From NCBI GenBank assembly GCA_905370385.1, contig CAJPKN010000039.1, positions 1-12,212 of the forward strand: 12,212 bases of DNA. Reading direction: 5' to 3'. Source of the DNA: Stomatobaculum longum. GTDB taxonomy: Bacteria > Bacillota > Clostridia > Lachnospirales > Lachnospiraceae. Below the pieces are notes generated by a model. That model saw only the letters and a program-made list of their open reading frames with translations, searched no databases and had not been told where the DNA came from. Both the position numbers and the translations under genes were made by a program. Below, piece by piece: positions 7,095-12,212 of the stretch (position 1 is its first letter; every line of letters begins with the position of its first letter).

Positions 7095-8195
7095 ATGCGC
7101 AGCTTACGGGTATTTGTAATGAGAGAACAGCGAGTCGAACGTATCTTGCAGGCACTGGAACACGAGGGCCTCAGCCAGATGTTGATTGTGGACCCCATGT
7201 CCGTTTACTATCTGACCGATTACTATAATCTCCCCTATGAGCGTTTCTTCGGGCTTCTGCTTCGGAAGGACGGACAGCACGTCCTCTTCCTAAACAAGCT
7301 CTTTTATGCGCCGGTGAACAGCGGCGTCAAAGAAGTATGGTTCTCCGACACCGATCCGGTTGCGGAGGTGCTTGCACCGTATCTCATGCAGGATGAAGTC
7401 CTCGGTGTGGACAAGGAGATTACGGCGCGCTTCCTGCTTCCGCTCATGGAGCGTAAACTCGCGGCGGGCTTTGTGAACAGCTCTCTTGCGGTCGATAAGA
7501 CCCGCGCGGTGAAGGACGAGGAGGAGAAGGAAAAAATGCGCAGCGCCTCCGCCGTCAACGATGCGGCGATGGCGCGTCTGCGTGCGCTGGTCCATGCGGG
7601 GGTCACGGAGCGGGAAATCAGAGATCAGCTCCTCGGTATTTATCAGGAACTCGGGGCGCAGGGCTTTTCCTTTACGCCTTTGGTCGCCTTCGGTGCCAAT
7701 GCGGCGGATCCGCATCATGAGCCGGACGACACGGTGCTGCAGGAGGGAGATTGCGTTCTCTTTGACGTGGGCTGCGTGAAAGACGGCTACTGCTCGGACA
7801 TGACTCGCACTTTTTATTATAAGAGCGTGAGCGATCATTGCCGCGAGGTCTATGAGACCACCCGCGCGGCGAACGAGGCTGCGGTTGCATTGATTCGCCC
7901 CGGCGTGAGACTCTGCGATATCGATAAGGCAGCGCGCGATTTGATTACGGAAAAAGGCTACGGTCCGGCGTTTAACCACCGTCTCGGTCACTTCATCGGA
8001 CTCACGGACCATGAGTACGGCGATGTCTCCTCGGCTTTTGACTGGGAGGTGGAGCCGGGCATGATTTTCTCGATTGAGCCGGGAATCTATCTGGTCGGAG
8101 ACACGGGCGTCCGCGTCGAAGACCTTGTGATGGTGACCGAGAACGGTGTGGAGCCCTTAAACCACTATTCACACGAACTGGATGTGATTGGCTGA
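7095..8195 (+). CDS. Xaa-Pro aminopeptidase/dipeptidase, M24 family
   Basis: This 366-residue cytoplasmic metallopeptidase should release N-terminal residues before proline or split Xaa-Pro dipeptides in peptide catabolism. The N-terminal creatinase-like domain spans about 10-140 and the pita-bread catalytic domain about 145-362. All five expected dinuclear metal ligands are visible: D224 (FDVGCVKDG), D235 (CSDMTRTF), H299 (HRLGHFIG), E328 (SIEPGIY) and E342 (GVRVEDL). ATG 7095 has a good AAAGGGAG site (7081-7088) six bases upstream. ATG 7119 would give a more conventional N-terminus (MREQRVERI) but lacks a comparable site. The gene lies between two terminators, so it is a single-gene unit. 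Whether it is a dipeptidase or an aminopeptidase cannot be told from sequence. I avoid a gene symbol for that reason. Confidence 0.93.
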   Translation: MRSLRVFVMREQRVERILQALEHEGLSQMLIVDPMSVYYLTDYYNLPYERFFGLLLRKDGQHVLFLNKLFYAPVNSGVKEVWFSDTDPVAEVLAPYLMQDEVLGVDKEITARFLLPLMERKLAAGFVNSSLAVDKTRAVKDEEEKEKMRSASAVNDAAMARLRALVHAGVTEREIRDQLLGIYQELGAQGFSFTPLVAFGANAADPHHEPDDTVLQEGDCVLFDVGCVKDGYCSDMTRTFYYKSVSDHCREVYETTRAANEAAVALIRPGVRLCDIDKAARDLITEKGYGPAFNHRLGHFIGLTDHEYGDVSSAFDWEVEPGMIFSIEPGIYLVGDTGVRVEDLVMVTENGVEPLNHYSHELDVIG

Positions 8196-8207
8196 AGCAG
8201 AAGAAAC

Positions 8208-8251
8208 AAAAATCCGGCCGCCCGGCAAACGAGGGCGCGCCGGATTTTTTT
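8208..8251 (+). terminator. Rho-independent terminator after the M24 peptidase
   Basis: AATCCGGC (8211-8218) pairs with GCCGGATT (8239-8246), with an inner CGCCC/GGGCG stem separated by one bulged base. A run of seven T follows directly and an A-run precedes it. It starts 12 bases after the peptidase stop. Confidence 0.92.
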
Positions 8252-8276
8252 GGCAAAGGCAGTCGGCGTGCAGCTG

Positions 8277-8285
8277 TGCTATGAT
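8277..8285 (+). promoter_or_regulatory. Possible extended -10 promoter element for the cyclophilin gene
   Basis: TGCTATGAT (8277-8285) matches an extended -10 (TGnTATAAT) at five of six hexamer bases. It lies just after a terminator and 55 bases before the start codon, where a promoter is needed. No -35 box is seen at 16-18 bases, which extended -10 promoters can tolerate. Confidence 0.4.
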
Positions 8286-8340
8286 AGAGTCAGCGTTTCA
8301 TAGACATCAATCATAGCATTGAACATGAGGAGACCGAGAC

Positions 8341-8928
8341 ATGGAACCCAAACTTCATTTAAAGCCCTATCTCAAGCTGTATCTTAAGAGCGGCGCAAAG
8401 ATTGTCATAGAACTTTGGCCGGAAGCGGCCCCGAATGCCGTGAACAGTCTGATTTATGTGGCCTCTCACGGCTGGATGGATCACCACGCGATTCAGCGCA
8501 TTGCGCCCGGCAAGTGGGTGGATCTGAGTTACAATGCATACGGACACGAGGAATGCCGCTATCTGATTCCGGACGAATATCGGCTTCACCCCGAAATCGA
8601 GCCCCTGATCCCGCGCCCCGGTGTCATCTGTATGGGAGGCTACGATGAAGCCGGCCTTGCGAGCTCGGAAATATACTTTCCGCTGAAAGACTTCCCGGAG
8701 TTCCGCGGAATATATCCGGTGCTCGGCGAGGTGATTGCGGGGATGGATGAGATACAGCGCATTGCGGAACTCCCGACCCGCGAAGTGATTTACCCCGGTA
8801 CCGATAAAAAAATCCTAGAGCCCGCGGAGCCCCAAATCATCGAGCGGGCTGAGCTCGAGCTTTTCGGAGAAACGTATCCCGCGCCTGTGCGGATGGAAAA
8901 GCAGGACTTGCCGCCTTGCTGGCGCTGA
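8341..8928 (+). CDS. Cyclophilin-type peptidyl-prolyl cis-trans isomerase, divergent
   Basis: The 195-residue protein lacks a signal peptide and should be cytoplasmic, catalysing proline cis-trans isomerisation in protein folding. The fold is recognisable from IVIELWPEAAPNAVNSLIYV (21-40, equivalent to the usual I.L.pe.AP.TV.NF), HHAIQRIAPGKWV (48-60, equivalent to FHRVI..F) with R53 in the place of the catalytic arginine, and IYPVLGEVIAGMDEIQRI (124-141, equivalent to VFG.V..GMDVV..I). The canonical QGGDP segment is replaced by DLSYNAYGH, so active-site architecture is altered and activity is uncertain. An extra C-terminal tail of about 25 residues follows. AGGAG at 8328-8332 supports ATG 8341. 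It is a single gene with its own likely promoter and shared downstream hairpin. Confidence 0.85.
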   Translation: MEPKLHLKPYLKLYLKSGAKIVIELWPEAAPNAVNSLIYVASHGWMDHHAIQRIAPGKWVDLSYNAYGHEECRYLIPDEYRLHPEIEPLIPRPGVICMGGYDEAGLASSEIYFPLKDFPEFRGIYPVLGEVIAGMDEIQRIAELPTREVIYPGTDKKILEPAEPQIIERAELELFGETYPAPVRMEKQDLPPCWR

Positions 8929-9011
8929 GACATCGTCGAAAAGACAGTGACTTGGTTTTGCACAGCGGCCTCGTTTCGAAGCGCTTATGATAGAACATTG
9001 TGTTGTAAATC

Positions 9012-9057
9012 AAAATTCCCTGAAGTACTTATATTCGCGAGTACTTCAGGGGATTTT
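9012..9057. terminator. Bidirectional terminator between convergent genes
   Basis: CCCTGAAGTACT (9018-9029) pairs perfectly with AGTACTTCAGGG (9040-9051) around a 10-base loop. Flanking bases extend the stem through a G-U and A-T pairs to 9012/9057. T-runs follow on both strands, so it can end the cyclophilin transcript (stop 8928) and the kinase transcript arriving from the right (stop 9136). Confidence 0.88.
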
Positions 9058-9135
9058 TGTATATGTCGAAAGCTTTCGTTGCTGTAACCGTTGAAGCCGT
9101 ATGTGCAACGAATTGAGCGAAGCTGAATGGGGAGA

Positions 9136-10356
9136 TCAGTGTGACGAGGAAGGGCGGTTGCAGGCAGTATCTCCTTTATCGCCGCACTCACGACTTGCAT
9201 TGCGCATTTTGGGAAATCGCAGCGCCATAGTCGTACCCCTGTCGCTGCTGTCCTCCACCCAAATCTCCGCACCGTGCAGCGAGACAATCTCCCGCACAAG
9301 GGCCAGGCCGAGCCCTGCGCCGCCGTATTGACGGCTCCGCGATTTATCCACGCGGAAAAAGGGCTGAAAAATGCTCTCGCGATACTGCGCCGGTATTCCT
9401 GTGCCGCTGTCCGCAACGCGAATTTCGATACAGCCCGCCTCTTCGCGCACGGAGAGATGTACGCTGCCGTTCGGACGGTTATAGCGTATCGCATTTTCGC
9501 TGAGATTAAAGAGCAGGCGGTAAATCAAGGTGTCACTGCCGATCAGCATTGCATTGCCCTCGTAGATAAGTTCAATGTTCTGTTTTTCCGCGAGCGGCGT
9601 GAGATCGGTGCAAAGTTCTTCCATCAGGGGTCCCAGTTCTATCCTGTCCTCACAGGGAACGGAGCGGAGCTCGCTCAGTTCCAGGAGAGTCTTACTCATT
9701 TCCGCCATGTGCTCGGTTTGCTCTCCGAGCAGGCGAAGAAAGTCCGCGGTTTCGGCATCCGCATTCGGGTGCTCGGCGGAAAAGAGCTCAAGCTTTGCCA
9801 GCATGAGGGCAAGCGGTGTTCTGAGTTCGTGGGCGGCATTGCCGGTAAACTGTTTCTGTGCGCGAAAACCCTCGTCGAGTCGGTCCAGCATGCGGTTAAA
9901 GGCTTCGCGGGAGCGGCGAAACTCTGTAGGGACATCTGCGGGGAGTTTCATATTCTGATCGGAGAGATTGTTCGGCTCTATTTTTTCGAGCCGCGATGCA
10001 AACTCACGGAGGGGGCGCAGCGCCTGTCCGCTCACAAAATAGGCGAGCGCCGCACTTAAGAGCGTTACCGCGGCGGTGATGAGCCAATTACTCGCGGTAA
10101 AGGCGGCCTGCGCACCGTCGATCACGATGACCAGATCGGAGTTCGGTGCGAGCGTTGCCGTATCCGGGAAATCAGAGGTATTTTGTGCCGCATCGTTTCC
10201 CGAAACCGTTTCGCTGTAAGCGGAAATCGAAGTGCCGATGCGGTCCATATAGTGCCTGCCGGAGTAGCCGAGTAAGAGGCTCATGCTGATGCAGGCTGTG
10301 GCAATGAGCAGCGCTGTCATCAGTGTGATGCGCCATTGCAAAGAGAGACGTTTCAT
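9136..10356 (-). CDS. Membrane sensor histidine kinase (HisKA + HATPase_c)
   Basis: The 406-residue kinase has two membrane helices (about 9-30 and 91-110) flanking an extracytoplasmic loop of about 60 residues, then a HAMP-like linker (about 111-165). The H box TGNAAHELRTPLALM places the phosphorylated histidine at H176. The ATPase domain shows LSENAIRYN (N box, 285-293), ADSGTG (315-320), FFRVDKSRSR (F box) and GGAGLGLAL (G2 box, 345-353), so all catalytic elements are intact. Its ATG overlaps the stop of the response-regulator gene by ATGA, giving a co-translated pair. The short sensor loop has no recognisable ligand domain, so the signal is unknown. The divergent electron-transfer genes at 11199 are the nearest candidate targets (inference). 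Confidence 0.94.
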   Translation of the reverse strand: MKRLSLQWRITLMTALLIATACISMSLLLGYSGRHYMDRIGTSISAYSETVSGNDAAQNTSDFPDTATLAPNSDLVIVIDGAQAAFTASNWLITAAVTLLSAALAYFVSGQALRPLREFASRLEKIEPNNLSDQNMKLPADVPTEFRRSREAFNRMLDRLDEGFRAQKQFTGNAAHELRTPLALMLAKLELFSAEHPNADAETADFLRLLGEQTEHMAEMSKTLLELSELRSVPCEDRIELGPLMEELCTDLTPLAEKQNIELIYEGNAMLIGSDTLIYRLLFNLSENAIRYNRPNGSVHLSVREEAGCIEIRVADSGTGIPAQYRESIFQPFFRVDKSRSRQYGGAGLGLALVREIVSLHGAEIWVEDSSDRGTTMALRFPKMRNASRECGDKGDTACNRPSSSH

Positions 10357-11030
10357 TCTGCGGTCTCCGTGAGCACGTAGCCCTCGCCGATGCGGTTTAC
10401 GATCGGGTCGTAACCGAGCGCAGCGCGCAGTTTTTTGCGGAGAGTGGAGATGTGGACGCGAATCGAGTTACTGAAGCGGTCCGCATTGCTGTCCCAGACA
10501 TGGTCCAGTAATTCTTCCTGACTGACCGGACGTCCCCGGTGGAGTAAGAGATATTCAAGGATACCGAGTTCTTTCTTGGTGAGTGCAATTGGTGAATCGG
10601 CGACACGCACGCTTCGCGTCTTACTGTCAAAAGAGAGTTTTCCGCAGGAGAGCAGAACCTCATGCTGCGTGAACTGCCGCAGGGTCAAACTTCGGATTCT
10701 GGCCTCGAGCTCGGCGAGGTGAAAGGGCTTTGCAAGGTAGTCGTTTGCGCCGGCATCGAGCCCGGCAACCTTGTCCGTGACTTCACTCCGCGCCGAGAGA
10801 ATCAGGACGCGTGTCTCGCGGTCGTACTTGCGGAGCGTTCTGAGTACAGTCATGCCGTCCGCGCCCGGTAAGTTTAGGTCGAGGACAATGAGATCGAAAC
10901 GTTCGCTTTCCAGCAGTTCTAAAGCTACGTTGCCGTCAAAACAAAAATCCACGCTGTAGGCGAGGCGGCGAAGACTTTGGACTATGGTCTCACAGAGCGC
11001 GCGCTCATCCTCAACGACTAAGATATGCAT
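10353..11030 (-). CDS. Response regulator, OmpR/PhoB family (REC + winged helix)
   Basis: This 225-residue DNA-binding regulator is paired with the downstream kinase. The receiver domain (1-about 115) has acidic residues E7-D8, phosphoacceptor D51 in IVLDLNLPGADG, S79 in ILSAR and K101 in LAKPFHLAEL. The C-terminal winged helix (about 130-223) shows the family pattern LTKKELGILEYLLLHRGRPV, SNSIRVHISTLRKKL and IVNRIGEGYVL. A GGAGGGAGGG ribosome site precedes ATG 11030. OmpR-type regulators bind direct repeats near promoters, and the upstream spacer carries both a tandem 14-bp repeat and TTAAG/TTAAC elements, so autoregulation and control of the divergent operon are plausible. Confidence 0.95.
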   Translation of the reverse strand: MHILVVEDERALCETIVQSLRRLAYSVDFCFDGNVALELLESERFDLIVLDLNLPGADGMTVLRTLRKYDRETRVLILSARSEVTDKVAGLDAGANDYLAKPFHLAELEARIRSLTLRQFTQHEVLLSCGKLSFDSKTRSVRVADSPIALTKKELGILEYLLLHRGRPVSQEELLDHVWDSNADRFSNSIRVHISTLRKKLRAALGYDPIVNRIGEGYVLTETAE

Positions 11031-11054
11031 AGGAAACCCTCCCTCCGCATGTAT

Positions 11055-11082
11055 GGATTCGAATTCAAGGATTCATATTCAA
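11055..11082. repeat. Tandem 14-bp direct repeat, candidate regulator site
   Basis: Two adjacent copies, GGATTCGAATTCAA (11055-11068) and GGATTCATATTCAA (11069-11082), match at 12 of 14 bases. They lie 25-52 bases upstream of the response-regulator start, in its promoter/leader. OmpR-family proteins commonly bind tandem repeats as dimers, so autoregulation is a reasonable guess. Confidence 0.5.
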
Positions 11083-11126
11083 TAGAAGTCTTCTTAAGTT
11101 GTATCACAAGAAGGCATAAAATCCGC

Positions 11127-11144
11127 GTTAAGTTTTCTCTTAAC
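11127..11144. promoter_or_regulatory. GTTAAG-N6-CTTAAC inverted repeat, candidate operator
   Basis: GTTAAG (11127-11132) and CTTAAC (11139-11144) form a perfect inverted repeat. Read as TTAA-G/C half sites they also lie 12 bases apart, and a further TTAAG sits at 11094-11098. The element is centred about 30 bases before a TACAAT -10 box, close to where an activating OmpR-type protein would bind. Confidence 0.45.
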
Positions 11145-11166
11145 AGAGATTTTACACGCCTTTCGC

Positions 11167-11172
11167 TACAAT
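11167..11172 (+). promoter_or_regulatory. Candidate -10 box for the microprotein/[4Fe-4S] operon
   Basis: TACAAT differs from TATAAT at one base and lies 27 bases before the GTG start, leaving a short leader containing the ribosome site. No good -35 hexamer lies 16-18 bases upstream; TTTACA at 11151 is too close. This fits an activator-dependent promoter but is not proof. Confidence 0.42.
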
Positions 11173-11198
11173 GGGTACAAACGAAAGGAGGAATTGCG

Positions 11199-11345
11199 GT
11201 GAAGCTCTCAAAGAAAACAATGTTGCAAGCGGTTTTATTGCTCTCTTCGGTCGCAATGATATGCTTCGGTGCCTGGCGCGGGGAGGCGGATACCGTGCTG
11301 AGTAAGGCAATACGACTCTGTCTGGAGTGTGTCGGCATTGGATAG
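11199..11345 (+). CDS. CD1871A-family CXXC microprotein
   Basis: The 48-residue protein has a basic start (MKLSKKT), one membrane helix (about 8-25), then WRGEADTVLSKAIRLCLECVGIG. The ending, with C41-L-E-C44 and the terminal VGIG, is the hallmark of the small CD1871A CXXC family of clostridia. It starts with GTG 11199, backed by an excellent AAAGGAGG site (11184-11191) seven bases upstream. Its end overlaps the TTG start of the [4Fe-4S] membrane protein by eight bases, so the two are coupled. Its biochemical role is not established. The CXXC on the membrane-proximal tail could bind a metal or cluster, or act as a thiol pair serving the partner protein (inference). Confidence 0.85.
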   Translation: MKLSKKTMLQAVLLLSSVAMICFGAWRGEADTVLSKAIRLCLECVGIG

Positions 11346-12212
11346 AAAATGGATACAGGCGGCGGCCGCCTTGCTCACCAACATTCATCTGCCGAACTTT
11401 TTGAAGGGGAGTATCTATCAGGGCAAGGGAAAACTTGCCTGTGCACCCGGGCTCAACTGTTATTCCTGTCCCGCTGCCTCGGGTTCCTGTCCGATCGGTG
11501 CGTTTCAGGCGGTCGTCGGGAGTTCCAAGTTCAGCTTTTCCTACTATGTGACAGGTATCCTGATCTTTTTCGGCGTGCTGCTTGGGCGCTTTGTCTGCGG
11601 CTTTCTATGCCCCTTCGGCTGGTTTCAGGAGCTGCTCAATAAGTTGCCGGGGAAAAAGCTGTCGACCAAAAGACTGCGTCCTCTCACTTGGATTAAATAC
11701 GCGGTGCTGCTCATTATGGTCGTACTCCTGCCCGCATTTGCGGTCAACGATCTCGGGATGGGCGAGCCCTTTTTTTGTAAGTACCTCTGCCCGCAGGGTG
11801 TACTCGAGGGAGCCATACCGCTCTCTATCGTGAACACGGGGATACGCGCGGCGCTCGGCAAACTCTTTGCTTGGAAATTCGGCATTTTGATTGGCTTTAT
11901 CCTACTGAGCGTCTTCATCTACCGCCCGTTTTGCAAGTGGATATGCCCGCTCGGCGCGTTTTACGCTCTGCTGAACAAAGTTTCGTTGGTCGGCATGCGG
12001 GTGGATGAGAGCCGCTGCATTTCCTGCGGAAAGTGTGCGCGGGCCTGCAAGATGGATGTCGATGTGACCAAGACGCCGGATCACAGCGAGTGCATACGCT
12101 GCGGCATGTGCATAGACGCCTGCCCGACCGGAGCGGTGCATTTCCGCTGCGGCTTCGGCGCAGGAAAAACAATCGAAAACAAAAAAAAGAAAATCAATCG
12201 GGAGGAAGCAAA
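11338..12212 (+). CDS. Polytopic [4Fe-4S] membrane protein, NapH-like (runs off the window)
   Basis: The 291 visible codons encode a membrane iron-sulfur electron-transfer protein. In order: a cysteine-rich N-terminal segment (C35, C41, C44, C51 in ACAPGLNCYSCP...GSCPIG), membrane helices at about 69-86, 119-136 and 179-195, and three CxxxCP loops typical of the NapH/RdxA group (C87-C91, C147-C151, C199-C203). Two ferredoxin motifs follow, with cysteines 227/230/233/237 and 252/255/258/262. TTG 11338 is the likely start: GGAG at 11324-11327 is ten bases upstream, and the product MDRKWIQ fits the family; GTG 11329 is an alternative. The last residues are lysine-rich and the window ends in GGGAGGA, so the stop and perhaps a next ribosome site are probably just beyond the edge. 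The electron donor and acceptor are not visible here. Confidence 0.9.
   Translation, partial: MDRKWIQAAAALLTNIHLPNFLKGSIYQGKGKLACAPGLNCYSCPAASGSCPIGAFQAVVGSSKFSFSYYVTGILIFFGVLLGRFVCGFLCPFGWFQELLNKLPGKKLSTKRLRPLTWIKYAVLLIMVVLLPAFAVNDLGMGEPFFCKYLCPQGVLEGAIPLSIVNTGIRAALGKLFAWKFGILIGFILLSVFIYRPFCKWICPLGAFYALLNKVSLVGMRVDESRCISCGKCARACKMDVDVTKTPDHSECIRCGMCIDACPTGAVHFRCGFGAGKTIENKKKKINREEA

Noticed and set aside
8986..9058. Possible small RNA from TATGAT (8986-8991) to the hairpin at 9012-9057
   Set aside because: No -35 box at proper spacing (TTGCAC at 8958 is 22 bases away) and no extended -10; the hairpin is fully explained as a terminator for the convergent genes.
9063..9116. 17-codon open frame after the bidirectional terminator
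   Set aside because: No ribosome site, no similarity recognised and too short to support.
1..12212. CRISPR arrays, insertion sequences, tRNA/rRNA genes, attachment sites
   Set aside because: No regularly spaced repeats, transposase motifs, tRNA-like cloverleaf or rRNA-like sequence was seen on either strand by eye.

Overview
The window looks like chromosome of an anaerobic, Gram-positive clostridium (Bacillota), most likely a Lachnospiraceae-type organism. The clues are SipW-type signal peptides of the form GTGYAYWTD, a DUF5305 protein, a CD1871A-family CXXC microprotein followed by a membrane [4Fe-4S] protein, strong AGGAGG-like ribosome binding sites and classic hairpin-plus-T terminators. 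Base composition is moderately GC-rich by eye. Species cannot be fixed from the sequence alone.

Left part, 1-7015, plus strand. After a 210-base leader comes a putative cell-surface fibre/matrix locus. It holds a NarL-type histidine kinase (211-1881) overlapping its LuxR-type response regulator (1869-2498), then a SipW-dependent secreted protein (2531-3469) overlapping a SipW-like signal peptidase I that carries a large membrane-embedded N-terminal extension (3466-4659). These are followed by a DUF5305 membrane protein (4712-5812) and a TasA/CalY-like major secreted protein (5952-6956) with strongly biased codon use, closed by a 12-bp-stem terminator. The order regulator, minor substrate, dedicated peptidase, accessory membrane protein, major substrate suggests that the two-component system controls synthesis and export of an extracellular filament, with the peptidase maturing both substrates. 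The minor substrate carries a second copy of the YAYWTD cleavage-site/strand motif deep in its C-terminal part, which is the most unusual detail here.

Middle part, 7016-9135. Two ordinary housekeeping genes on the plus strand: an M24 Xaa-Pro aminopeptidase (7095-8195) with its own terminator, and a divergent cyclophilin-type peptidyl-prolyl isomerase (8341-8928). A long hairpin at 9012-9057 with T/A runs on both sides separates this block from the convergent operon to the right.

Right part, 9136-12212. A minus-strand OmpR-type response regulator (10353-11030) and its HisKA kinase (9136-10356) overlap by ATGA. They are divergent from a plus-strand operon of a 48-residue CD1871A microprotein (11199-11345) and a TTG-started polytopic [4Fe-4S] protein (11338 to the window edge), likely a membrane electron-transfer unit. 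The 168-base divergent spacer holds a tandem 14-bp repeat and a GTTAAG-N6-CTTAAC inverted repeat, which are good candidate operators for the neighbouring regulator.
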